In this document: piece by piece, positions 9,587-16,599 of the stretch
How positions within the stretch are numbered: position 1 is the stretch's first letter
How the letters are laid out: the number at the start of each line of letters is the position of its first letter
Assembly: GCF_036075115.1 (NCBI RefSeq)
Contig: NZ_CP107958.1
Location: 5,022,001-5,086,000, forward strand
Length of the DNA: 64,000 nt
Reading direction: 5' to 3'
Source of the DNA: Streptomyces sp. NBC_00377
Lineage (GTDB): Bacteria > Actinomycetota > Actinomycetes > Streptomycetales > Streptomycetaceae
The notes under the pieces: generated by a model
What the model was told of the DNA's origin: nothing
Seen by the model: only the letters and a program-made list of their open reading frames with translations
The model's database searches: none
Program-made: the position numbers and the translations under genes

Positions 9587-10297
9587 ATGGCGAGGACAGG
9601 TACCGGCAGGGCCGGCGGGGGCAGTGGGAGCGGCAGGGCCGGTGCGGCGGTGAAGGGGGCCCGGCGTCCCGAGCTGCGGCTGCCGGCGCTGGAGCCGTAC
9701 CGGGGCGGGGAGCTGGAGCCCGACGGGGACTACGACGGCGTGGAGCTGTGCGAGCTGGACCTCGCCGGGCAGGACGGCGGGGGCGCGCGTTTCATGGACT
9801 GCGCCCTGAGGGGCTGCGCACTGGACGGGACGCGGCTGCGCCACACCCGCTTCCTCGACTCGGTCCTCACCGGCGTCCGCGGTGTCGGTACGGAACTGGC
9901 GGAGTCGACCCTGCGCGATGTCGAGCTGCTCGACGCCCGCCTGGGCGGCACGCAGATGTACGGCGCCGTGCTGGAACGGGTCGTGATCCGCGGCGGCAAG
10001 ATCGACTACCTCAACCTGCGTCAGGCGCGGCTGCGGGACGTGGTCTTCGAGGCGTGCGTCCTGGTCGAACCGGACTTCGGCGGCGCCCGCCTGGAACGCG
10101 TCGAGTTCGTCGACTGCGCCCTGAAGTCCGCCGACTTCACCTCCGCCACCCTGACGGACGTGGACCTGCGCGGAGCGGCGGAACTCGGCATCGCGGGCGG
10201 TGTGGACCGCCTGTCGGGCGCGGTGATCAGCACGGCCCAACTGCTGGACCTGGCCCCGGTCCTGGCCGGGCAACTCGGCATCAGGGTGGAGGACTGA
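9587..10297 (+). CDS. pentapeptide repeat protein
   Basis: 236 residues. After a Gly/Arg-rich N-terminus, residues about 45-200 consist of A(D/N)LXX-type pentapeptides, for example CALRG CALDG TRLRH TRFLD SVLTG, which fold into a right-handed quadrilateral beta-helix. Members include DNA-mimic gyrase protectors, but most actinobacterial members have no known role. It is divergent from a drug exporter, which makes a resistance role possible but unproven. Confidence 0.85.
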   Translation: MARTGTGRAGGGSGSGRAGAAVKGARRPELRLPALEPYRGGELEPDGDYDGVELCELDLAGQDGGGARFMDCALRGCALDGTRLRHTRFLDSVLTGVRGVGTELAESTLRDVELLDARLGGTQMYGAVLERVVIRGGKIDYLNLRQARLRDVVFEACVLVEPDFGGARLERVEFVDCALKSADFTSATLTDVDLRGAAELGIAGGVDRLSGAVISTAQLLDLAPVLAGQLGIRVED

Positions 10298-10384
10298 GGA
10301 AGGCGCCGGGAGAGCCGGGAGAGCCGGCAGAGCGGGGACATGACACAGCGGGCATCCGAGGGGGACCCGGCGTCGAGAGCGGTG

Positions 10385-10945
10385 CTAGCCGAGCCGGGGG
10401 AAGCGGGACTGAAGGCTCCAGATCGCCGGGTTCTCGGCCAGGTCCTCGTGCAGGTCGGTCAGGTCGGCGAGGAGGTCGTGCAGGAAGTCACGGGCCTCGC
10501 GGCGGAGTTCGGCGTGGGAGAAGGTGAGGGGAGGCTCCTCCGCCGGCATCCAGTCCGCCTCGATGTCCACCCAGCCGAAGCGGCGCTCGAAGAGCATGCG
10601 GTCGGTGGACTCGGTGAAGTCCAGTTCCGCGTACTGCGGGCGGGAGGCGCGGGAGCCCGCCGGGTCCCGGTCGATCCGCTCCACGATGTCGCACAACGCC
10701 CAGGCGAAGTCCAGCACCGGCACCCATCCCCAGGCTGTGGACACCTCGCGGTCGGCCTTGGTGTCGGCGAGGTAGACGTCGCCGCAGAACAGGTCGTGGC
10801 GCAGGGTGCGGACGTCCGCGCGCCGGTAGTCCAGCTGCGGCGGGTCCGGGAAGCGGTGGGAGAGGGCGTAGCCGATGTCGAGCACGTAGGCGATGGTGTC
10901 ACGCCCCCGGGCCCGGGCCGGTCGGCCCCATAGGATCACTGACAT
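10385..10945 (-). CDS. conserved hypothetical protein
   Basis: 186 residues if started at the ATG at 10945; a GTG at 10885, in front of LDIGYALSHRFPDPP, is an alternative. It is acidic and aromatic-rich (STAWGWVPVLDFAWALCDIVER), soluble, with no signal sequence or catalytic motif that I recognise; a SUKH- or immunity-like fold is possible but not shown. With the first start, its ATG and that of the divergent peptidase share the palindrome CATG, leaving no intergenic DNA. Confidence 0.65.
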   Translation of the reverse strand: MSVILWGRPARARGRDTIAYVLDIGYALSHRFPDPPQLDYRRADVRTLRHDLFCGDVYLADTKADREVSTAWGWVPVLDFAWALCDIVERIDRDPAGSRASRPQYAELDFTESTDRMLFERRFGWVDIEADWMPAEEPPLTFSHAELRREARDFLHDLLADLTDLHEDLAENPAIWSLQSRFPRLG

Positions 10946-12383
10946 GCCCCGATCCGTACGCCTTGTTCCGGTGATGGCCGCCACGACCCTCCTGCTCGCC
11001 CTGACCGCGTGCGACGACGGAGGGGGGCCGGACACCTCGGGCGCCCCGGGGCTCGGCGACCCGTACTTCCCGAAGGCGGGCAACGGCGGCTACGACGTCT
11101 CCCACTACGGCCTCACCCTCGCCTACACCCCGCAAGGCAACCGGCTCGGCGGCACCGCCGTCGTCACAGCCCGCGCGACGGAGGACCTCGCCGCCTTCGA
11201 CCTGGACCTGGTGGGCATGGACGTCGACGAGGTCACCGTCGGCGGCGACGCGGCCGAGTTCCGCCGCGACGGCCAGGAGCTGATCGTCCGCCCGTCCGGC
11301 ACCCTGACCGAGGGCGAGACCTTCGAGGTCCGGGTCCGTTACTCCGGCAGCCCGCGGACGATCACCGACTCGGACGGCTCCAAGGAGGGGTGGCTGCGCA
11401 CCGCGGACGGAGCGCTCGCCCTGGGCGAACCGAACGGCTCCATGGCCTGGTTCCCCGGCAATCACCACCCCTCCGACAAGGCGTCGTACGACATCGCCGT
11501 CACCGTGCCGAAAGGCCTGACGGCCGTCTCCAACGGCGAGTTGAGGAGCGAGAGGACAGCGGGCGACGGCCGCAGGACCTTCGACTGGCACAGCGCCGAG
11601 CCGATGGCGAGCTATGTCGCGACCCTCGCGATCGGCCACTACACCGTCACCCGGCCCACCGTCACCCGTACCGCGGACACCGGTGCCGGTGCCGCGAGGA
11701 ACGGCGTCCTGCCGGTGTACGTCGCCGTCGACCCGTCCCAGGTGGCCGCAGGCCGCGACGTGCTCGCGCGGCTCCCCGACGTCATGGAGTGGGCGGAGAC
11801 CAACTTCGGCCCCTACCCGTTCTCCTCCGCCGGTGCGATCGTCGACCGCCCCGAGGACGCCGCCTACGCCCTGGAGACCCAGAGCCGTCCCGTCTACCCC
11901 GGCGCCCCCGACCTGGAGACCTTCGTCCACGAGACCGCCCACCAGTGGTTCGGCGACTCCGTCACCCCGAAGGCCTGGCAGGACATGTGGCTCAACGAGG
12001 GCTTCGCGACCTACGCCGAGTGGCTGTGGAACGAGGACGAGGGTGGCGCCGGCGCGCAGGAGAGGTTCACCCAGCTGTACGACCACGGCGAGGACGAGTA
12101 CGAGGACCTGTGGGCCTTCCCTCCCGCGAAGCCCCCGACCGCCGCGTACATCTCCGACAGCCCCGTCTACCAGCGTGGCGCCATGGTGATCCACCGCATC
12201 CGCACGACCGTCGGCGACGACGCCTTCTACGACATCGTCCAGGGCTGGGCCGCCGCCCACCGGCACGGCAACGCCGGCACCGCGGACTTCACCGCCTATG
12301 TGGAGCAGCAGGCGCCGGACGAGGACTTCGACGAGATCTGGGCGGACTGGCTGTACGGGGAGGGCAAGCCGCAACGCCCCTGA
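10944..12383 (+). CDS. M1 family metallopeptidase lipoprotein
   Basis: 479 residues. A lipoprotein signal ends LLALTAC with Cys23 as the lipidated residue. The gluzincin motif HETAH at 329-333 and NEGFATYAEW with Glu352, 18 residues later, form the zinc site. ALETQSRPVY stands in place of the GAMEN substrate motif, as in bacterial M1 relatives of aminopeptidase N. It probably trims peptides at the cell surface. TAGGAT at 10931-10936 ends 7 bases before the ATG, so the message may be leaderless, although AGGA could also act as a weak ribosome binding site. Confidence 0.9.
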   Translation: MPRSVRLVPVMAATTLLLALTACDDGGGPDTSGAPGLGDPYFPKAGNGGYDVSHYGLTLAYTPQGNRLGGTAVVTARATEDLAAFDLDLVGMDVDEVTVGGDAAEFRRDGQELIVRPSGTLTEGETFEVRVRYSGSPRTITDSDGSKEGWLRTADGALALGEPNGSMAWFPGNHHPSDKASYDIAVTVPKGLTAVSNGELRSERTAGDGRRTFDWHSAEPMASYVATLAIGHYTVTRPTVTRTADTGAGAARNGVLPVYVAVDPSQVAAGRDVLARLPDVMEWAETNFGPYPFSSAGAIVDRPEDAAYALETQSRPVYPGAPDLETFVHETAHQWFGDSVTPKAWQDMWLNEGFATYAEWLWNEDEGGAGAQERFTQLYDHGEDEYEDLWAFPPAKPPTAAYISDSPVYQRGAMVIHRIRTTVGDDAFYDIVQGWAAAHRHGNAGTADFTAYVEQQAPDEDFDEIWADWLYGEGKPQRP

Positions 12384-12607
12384 GCCGTCACGCGGTTCCA
12401 GGACGACGGCCGTCGGTGTCGGCCCGCGTCTCTGTCACATGCGCGGGCCCGCCGGTGTCTTCATGCCGTACACGTCGGCAGGACCGGCACTGCGGCCGGC
12501 CGGGCAGACCGAAGGGGTCGGCCGGGCCGGCGAGGCCGAGGCAGCGGGCGGCCCGGCTCCCGCTCGGGTCCGGAGCGAAGACGCGTACGGGACCCCCGGC
12601 CGAGTGC

Positions 12608-12641
12608 GGGGAGCCCCCGGCCGAGTGGCCGGGGGCTCCCC
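12608..12641. terminator. bidirectional terminator between the M1 peptidase gene and terD
   Basis: A perfect 15-bp inverted repeat with a GAGT loop lies in the 283-bp gap between two convergent genes, about 25 bp past the terD stop. The rest of the gap holds no gene. Confidence 0.75.
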
Positions 12642-12666
12642 GCAGCGTGCGCGTGGGCGCGTGACG

Positions 12667-13242
12667 TCAGACGCTCACACCGAAGTCCTGGGCGATGCCC
12701 ACGAGACCCGACGCGTAGCCCTGGCCCACCGCGCGGAACTTCCACTCGGCGCCGTTGCGGTAGAGCTCGCCGAAGACCATGGCCGTTTCGGTGGCCGCGT
12801 CCTCGGAGAGGTCGTAGCGGGCGATCTCGGCGCCACCGGCCTGGTTGACGATGCGGATGTAGGCGTTGCGGACCTGGCCGAAGTTCTGCGAGCGGTTCTC
12901 CGCGTCGTAGATCGAGACCGGGAAGACGATCTTTTCGATGTCGGCCGGCAGACCGGCCAGGTTGACGTTGATCGCCTCGTCGTCGCCCGCGCCCTCGCCG
13001 GTGCGGTTGTCGCCGGTGTGGACGATGGTCTGGTCCGGCGTCTGCTTGTTGTTGAAGAAGACGAAGTGACCGTCGGAGTAGACCTTGCCCTGGGGGTTGA
13101 CCGCGATCGCGGAGGCGTCGAGGTCGAAGTCCGTGCCGGTGGTGGTGCGGACGTCCCAGCCGAGGCCCACGGTGACGGCGGTCAGGCCCGGAGCCTCCTT
13201 GGTGAGCGAGACGTTGCCACCCTTGGACAGGCTTACAGCCAT
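12667..13242 (-). CDS. terD: TerD family calcium-binding stress protein
   Basis: 191 residues, the usual length for TerD. It begins MAVSLSKGGNVSLTKEAPGL, and carries the calcium-site segments TDFDLDASAIAV and GAGDDEAINVNL. TerD proteins are associated with tellurite and oxidative stress resistance and, in Streptomyces, with calcium-dependent development. The gene stands alone, without terZABCE partners. GGAAGGA precedes the ATG, and 12-bp direct repeats lie in its 5' leader. Confidence 0.92.
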   Translation of the reverse strand: MAVSLSKGGNVSLTKEAPGLTAVTVGLGWDVRTTTGTDFDLDASAIAVNPQGKVYSDGHFVFFNNKQTPDQTIVHTGDNRTGEGAGDDEAINVNLAGLPADIEKIVFPVSIYDAENRSQNFGQVRNAYIRIVNQAGGAEIARYDLSEDAATETAMVFGELYRNGAEWKFRAVGQGYASGLVGIAQDFGVSV

Positions 13243-13471
13243 GGTTGGGAGTCCTTCCCTCGTTGCGTACGGCTTCGTACGGGGCTTCGTACGGGCACGA
13301 AGCTACAGCTATCCCTATGAACGCAGCGAAGGGTGCTCAAGGTTCCCCGCCACTCCGCGTTTCTTTACTTTCTTTACCAAGGTGCCCCGATGCGGGTCCG
13401 CCGGGCGTCGCGACGGGTTCGCGGGGATATTCGCGTGACGTGGGAGCGCCGCGGGCGGGAACATGGTCGGC
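13243..13471. other. divergent promoter region of terD and arfB
   Basis: The unit CTTCGTACGGGG is repeated at 13273-13284 and 13285-13295, with a partial copy before them, in the leader of terD. Next to it lies an unusually T-rich patch (about 13355-13380, TTTCTTTACTTTCTTTACC). No gene is seen. Confidence 0.45.
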
Positions 13472-13900
13472 ATGTCTGGTCCCTATGTCGTCCGCGGCTC
13501 CGTCTCGCTTCCCGAGGCCGAGCTCATGTGGCGTTTCTCGCGGTCTTCGGGGCCGGGCGGGCAGCACGTGAACACCAGCGACTCGCAGGTGGAGCTCCGC
13601 TTCGACCTCGCGCGCACCGAGGCGCTGCCCGAGGTGTGGAAGGCGCGGGCGCTCGAGCGGCTGGCCGGTCGGCTCGTCGACGGCGTCGTCACCGTGCGCG
13701 CCTCCGAGCACCGCTCCCAGTGGCGCAACCGCGAGACCGCGGCCGTACGCCTCGCCACCCTTCTCGCGGAGGCCACCGCCCCGCCGCCCAAGCCGCGCCG
13801 GCCGACCCGGATCCCGCGCGGGATCAACGAGCGCCGGTTGCGGGAGAAGAAGCAGCGGGCGCAGACGAAGCGGGGCCGCACCGGCCGGGACTGGTCCTGA
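13472..13900 (+). CDS. arfB: peptidyl-tRNA hydrolase ArfB (ribosome rescue)
   Basis: 142 residues. It has a single release-factor catalytic domain with SSGPGGQHVNTSDSQVELRF; GGQ is at residues 29-31. A C-terminal basic tail follows (REKKQRAQTKRGRTGRDW), which in ArfB/YaeJ enters the empty mRNA channel of stalled ribosomes. There is no codon-recognition domain, so it is not a normal release factor. The ATG at 13472 fits the GGGCGGGA ribosome binding site better than the ATG nine bases upstream. Confidence 0.9.
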   Translation: MSGPYVVRGSVSLPEAELMWRFSRSSGPGGQHVNTSDSQVELRFDLARTEALPEVWKARALERLAGRLVDGVVTVRASEHRSQWRNRETAAVRLATLLAEATAPPPKPRRPTRIPRGINERRLREKKQRAQTKRGRTGRDWS

Positions 13901-13962
13901 CCCGGAAGGCCCGGCCCTGACCCGTTCTCCCGGCGCCCGGGGTGGGTGTGCCGCGTCCCGCA

Positions 13963-13989
13963 TGTCACATCTCGCCCGCGCCGTCCGTC
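13963..13989 (+). promoter_or_regulatory. ECF41-type promoter of the sigma factor gene
   Basis: TGTCACA, 16 bp, then CGTC matches the promoter motif reported for ECF41 sigma factors (TGTCACA/CGTC). It lies 39 bp before the start of an ECF41-type gene, which implies autoregulation. Confidence 0.6.
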
Positions 13990-14027
13990 AGTTACCCGAC
14001 AGCCGATCGCGAAGAGGGACGTGACGC

Positions 14028-14924
14028 ATGACGGCAACAGGGGACGACGACTTCCTCGCCGACCGCTTCGAGGCGCACCGCGGCCGCCTGCGTGCCGTCG
14101 CGCACCGCATGCTCGGGTCCGCCGCCGAGGCCGAGGACGCCGTTCAGGAGGCGTGGGTACGGCTGAGCCGCAGCGGCGGCGACAGCGCGGGCAGGGAGAT
14201 CGACAACCTGGCGGGCTGGCTGACGACGGTCGTGGGCCGGGTCTGTCTGGACATGCTGCGCTCGCGCCGTTCGCGTGCCGAGGAGCCGCTGGAGAACTGG
14301 ACGCCCGCCCCGTCGTCCGAGGCGGCCGATCCGGCGCAGGACGCGCTGCTCGCCGACTCCGTGGGCGTCGCGCTGCTCGTCGTCCTGGACACCCTCACCC
14401 CCGGGGAGCGGCTGGCGTTCGTGCTGCACGACCTGTTCGGCGTGGGCTACGAGGAGATCGCCGCCGTCGTCGACCGCACCCCGGAAGCCGCGCGCCAGCT
14501 CGCCAGCCGGGCCCGGCGCCGGGTGCGGGGCGCCCGGGAGCCGGAGGCCGATCCCGCCCGGCAGCGGAAGGTGGTCGACGCCTTCCTGGCCGCTGCCAGG
14601 GAGGGGAACTTCGAAGGGCTCCTCGCCGTGCTGGACCCGGATGTCGTGGCCCGCTCCGAGGCCGGACCGGTGGCGGGCGCGGCGGCGGTCGCGGCGGGCG
14701 CGTCGGGCTTCGCCTCCCTGGCCGCCGTGGCCCGGCCCGCCCTCGTCGACGGCGCGACGGGCCTGGCGGTGCTCGTCGGGGACCGGGTGGAGCGCACGCT
14801 CAGCTTCACGTTCGTGCACGGCGGCCGGATCGCCCTGATCGACATCGTGACCGACCCCGAGCGCGTCTCCCGGCAGGAGGTCGTCCTCGTCCGGGTCGAC
14901 GGCGGGCAGCCGGCCCGGGAGTAG
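14028..14924 (+). CDS. ECF41-type RNA polymerase sigma factor with C-terminal SnoaL-like domain
   Basis: 298 residues. Sigma region 2 (FEAHRGRLRAVAHRMLGSAAEAEDAVQEAWVR) and region 4 (LTPGERLAFVLHDLFGVGYEEIA) are followed by an extra domain of about 115 residues. This SnoaL/NTF2-like extension replaces an anti-sigma factor in the ECF41 group. The linker motif WLPEP appears as WTPAP (W91). DPERV near the C-terminus resembles the NPDKL motif, while the DGGGR motif is weak (EAGP). ECF41 genes usually sit next to a carboxymuconolactone decarboxylase, oxidoreductase or epimerase gene; none is adjacent here. Confidence 0.9.
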   Translation: MTATGDDDFLADRFEAHRGRLRAVAHRMLGSAAEAEDAVQEAWVRLSRSGGDSAGREIDNLAGWLTTVVGRVCLDMLRSRRSRAEEPLENWTPAPSSEAADPAQDALLADSVGVALLVVLDTLTPGERLAFVLHDLFGVGYEEIAAVVDRTPEAARQLASRARRRVRGAREPEADPARQRKVVDAFLAAAREGNFEGLLAVLDPDVVARSEAGPVAGAAAVAAGASGFASLAAVARPALVDGATGLAVLVGDRVERTLSFTFVHGGRIALIDIVTDPERVSRQEVVLVRVDGGQPARE

Positions 14925-14966
14925 GCAGTCCCGGCGCCGGCCCCGACCTGATCCGGACGACAGGTC

Positions 14967-15135
14967 CTAGTGCCGCGACAGGCAACGTTCGCCCCGTCGC
15001 GACGCCCGGCACGCACTCTCGCCGCACCGGCCGAAAGCCCAGGTACGTCCAGTACGAGGACTTCCGGCCGGCACGCCGAGAGCACGCACCGGACGCCGCT
15101 CCTTGACGGGCAAACGTTGCCCGCCGCGGCACTAG
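14967..15135. mobile_element. MITE-like hairpin element with CTAG ends
   Basis: A 169-bp element has imperfect terminal inverted repeats of about 28 bp (CTAGTGCCGCGACAGGCAAC at the left end). The interior also pairs with itself around GTACGTCCAGTAC, so the whole element can fold into one long hairpin. It contains no transposase frame. CTAG at both ends suggests a 4-bp target duplication or conserved tips. The sequence resembles a non-autonomous element I have met in other Streptomyces. Its right tip coincides with the stop codon of the acetyltransferase gene. Confidence 0.7.
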
Positions 15136-15608
15136 CTCAGCGAGAGGACGCCGACCGTCTCGCCCTCGCTGGTCTCCCCCGTCCGGCTGAAGCCCAGTCC
15201 GAGATAGAACCCGGCGGGACCGTGCTCGCCCTCGTGCCAGGTCACGTACAGCTCCTCGGTGCCACGGCGGCGCAGCTCCGCGGCGACCTGCTCCACGGCG
15301 AACCGGCCGTAACCGCGCCCCTGTTCACCGGCGGCGATGTTCAGCCGCCACAGTCCGGAGCGGACCAGGGAGCGGTCGCCGCGCCCCCGCCAGTCGATGT
15401 CGAGGAAAGCCATCAGAAAACCGACGGGCCGGTCGCCGTCCATGATCAGACGCGGCCAGGCGACGCCTTCGGGATGGACGTACGCCTCCGCGAGCGACTG
15501 CATGACCGGGGAGACGGCGAACTCCTGTTCCGGGCGGACCCGAATGCCGGTCGCGGCCTCGAAATTGCGCGGGGTGATTTTCTCAAGCCGGGGGCCGGGG
15601 GTCGTCAT
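15132..15608 (-). CDS. GNAT family N-acetyltransferase
   Basis: 158 residues. The acetyl-CoA-binding motif A is LNIAAGEQGRGYGRFAVEQV, and YLGLGFSRTGE is the C-terminal motif B. The layout resembles spermidine/diamine-type acetyltransferases such as BltD, but the substrate is not determined. The stop codon TAG lies inside the CTAG tip of the adjoining MITE-like element, so the insertion abuts the gene exactly. Confidence 0.85.
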   Translation of the reverse strand: MTTPGPRLEKITPRNFEAATGIRVRPEQEFAVSPVMQSLAEAYVHPEGVAWPRLIMDGDRPVGFLMAFLDIDWRGRGDRSLVRSGLWRLNIAAGEQGRGYGRFAVEQVAAELRRRGTEELYVTWHEGEHGPAGFYLGLGFSRTGETSEGETVGVLSLS

Positions 15609-15658
15609 GCGGGCACCTTAGGCGCAGTGATCGTCAGGCGGCCACGGCATTTCCGGCG

Positions 15659-16294
15659 TCAGCCCAACTGCCGGTAACGGCCCCGGAAATACACCAGCGG
15701 ACCGCCGTCCGCACCCGGCGCCGACGCGGTCAGCACCCGGCCGATCACCAGCGTGTGGTCGCCCGCCACGACCCGCTGCTCGGTGCGGCACTCCAGGGTC
15801 GCCAGGGCGCCGCCGACCAGGGGTGCGCCGCTGGTCTCGCCGCGTACGTACGGGAGGTCCTCGAAGAGCAGCCGGTCGCTGATGCGGCCCTTCATGGCGA
15901 AGCGGCCGGCGATGTGGCGCTGGTTGTCGGAGAGCACCGACACCGCCCAGGAGGGCTGCTCGTCGAGGAGGTCGTCCATGCGGGAGCCGGTGCGCAGACC
16001 GACCAGGACGAGCGGCGGGTCCAGGGAGACGGACATGAAGGCCGTCGCCGTCATGCCGACGTCCTCGCCGTCCGGCGCCCCGGGATCGTCCGGGTCGAGG
16101 GACGGCTCCCGGGCGGTCACCAGCACCACGCCGTCGGCGAGCCGGGACATGGCGGCGCGGAACTCGTCGTTGCTCACTCCCTCAGGATGCCCGGAAGGGG
16201 TCTTCGGCACGGTCTGGGGTACGGGCTCGGGCGCGGTCTTGAGTACGTCTGGAGGCACGTCCGAAACGCTAGTGTCCGTCGAGGGCCCACGCAT
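15659..16294 (-). CDS. flavin reductase family protein (FMN-binding split barrel)
   Basis: 211 residues. A variable Pro/Thr-rich N-terminus of about 40 residues precedes the FMN-binding domain: FRAAMSRLADGVVLVTA, GMTATAFMSVSLDPPLVLVG and HTLVIGRV. Such proteins reduce FMN or FAD with NAD(P)H for partner monooxygenases, or are oxygenase components themselves. No monooxygenase gene is next to it. GGAGG lies 4 bases before the ATG at 16294, which fixes the start. It is divergent from cdgB. Confidence 0.88.
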   Translation of the reverse strand: MRGPSTDTSVSDVPPDVLKTAPEPVPQTVPKTPSGHPEGVSNDEFRAAMSRLADGVVLVTAREPSLDPDDPGAPDGEDVGMTATAFMSVSLDPPLVLVGLRTGSRMDDLLDEQPSWAVSVLSDNQRHIAGRFAMKGRISDRLLFEDLPYVRGETSGAPLVGGALATLECRTEQRVVAGDHTLVIGRVLTASAPGADGGPLVYFRGRYRQLG

Positions 16295-16599
16295 CGGACC
16301 TCCGCCCGAGTAGGGTCGTAGGACCGTGGACCGATTCCCCGCTCCGTTTCGGTGCCTGTGCGTGTTCAGGAAACACACAGGAGAAACGCGGAAACTCCAC
16401 TCAAATGTTCATCTTCACCTGTGACTTGAGTCACAAGAAGCACTAATTGTTGACACTGTGTACCGAGTGGGCAGCGCGCTGTGATTCAGTGGCGGAGGCG
16501 TCACAAGGAGACACAGACCGACAACACAGCATCAGAAAAGACGTTACGCCGAAGACAACCCTTGATTCGCTGCGAAGTCTCGGGGGGAGGGCGAAACAT
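16295..16599. other. divergent regulatory region of the flavin reductase gene and cdgB
   Basis: This 305-bp gap is AT-richer than its surroundings. It holds the palindrome GTGACTTGAGTCAC at 16421-16434 and the BldD-like box at 16451-16463. No gene is seen. Confidence 0.5.
16451..16463 (+). promoter_or_regulatory. candidate BldD box upstream of cdgB
   Basis: TGACACTGTGTAC fits the BldD consensus TnACnC(A/T)GnGTnA except at the last base. BldD bound to cyclic di-GMP represses many developmental genes, including, from memory, cdgB of S. coelicolor. The nearby palindrome at 16421 has the same TnAC/GTnA arms with one base less between them. Confidence 0.55.

Noticed and set aside
12433..12459. 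Second ECF41-type promoter (TGTCACA, 16 bp, TGTC)
   Set aside because: The -10 element is imperfect and no plus-strand gene follows; it lies in the gap before the terD terminator.
12298..13320. 340-codon plus-strand frame across the terD gene
   Set aside because: It is antisense to terD, which has an unmistakable protein sequence, and overlaps the end of the peptidase gene.
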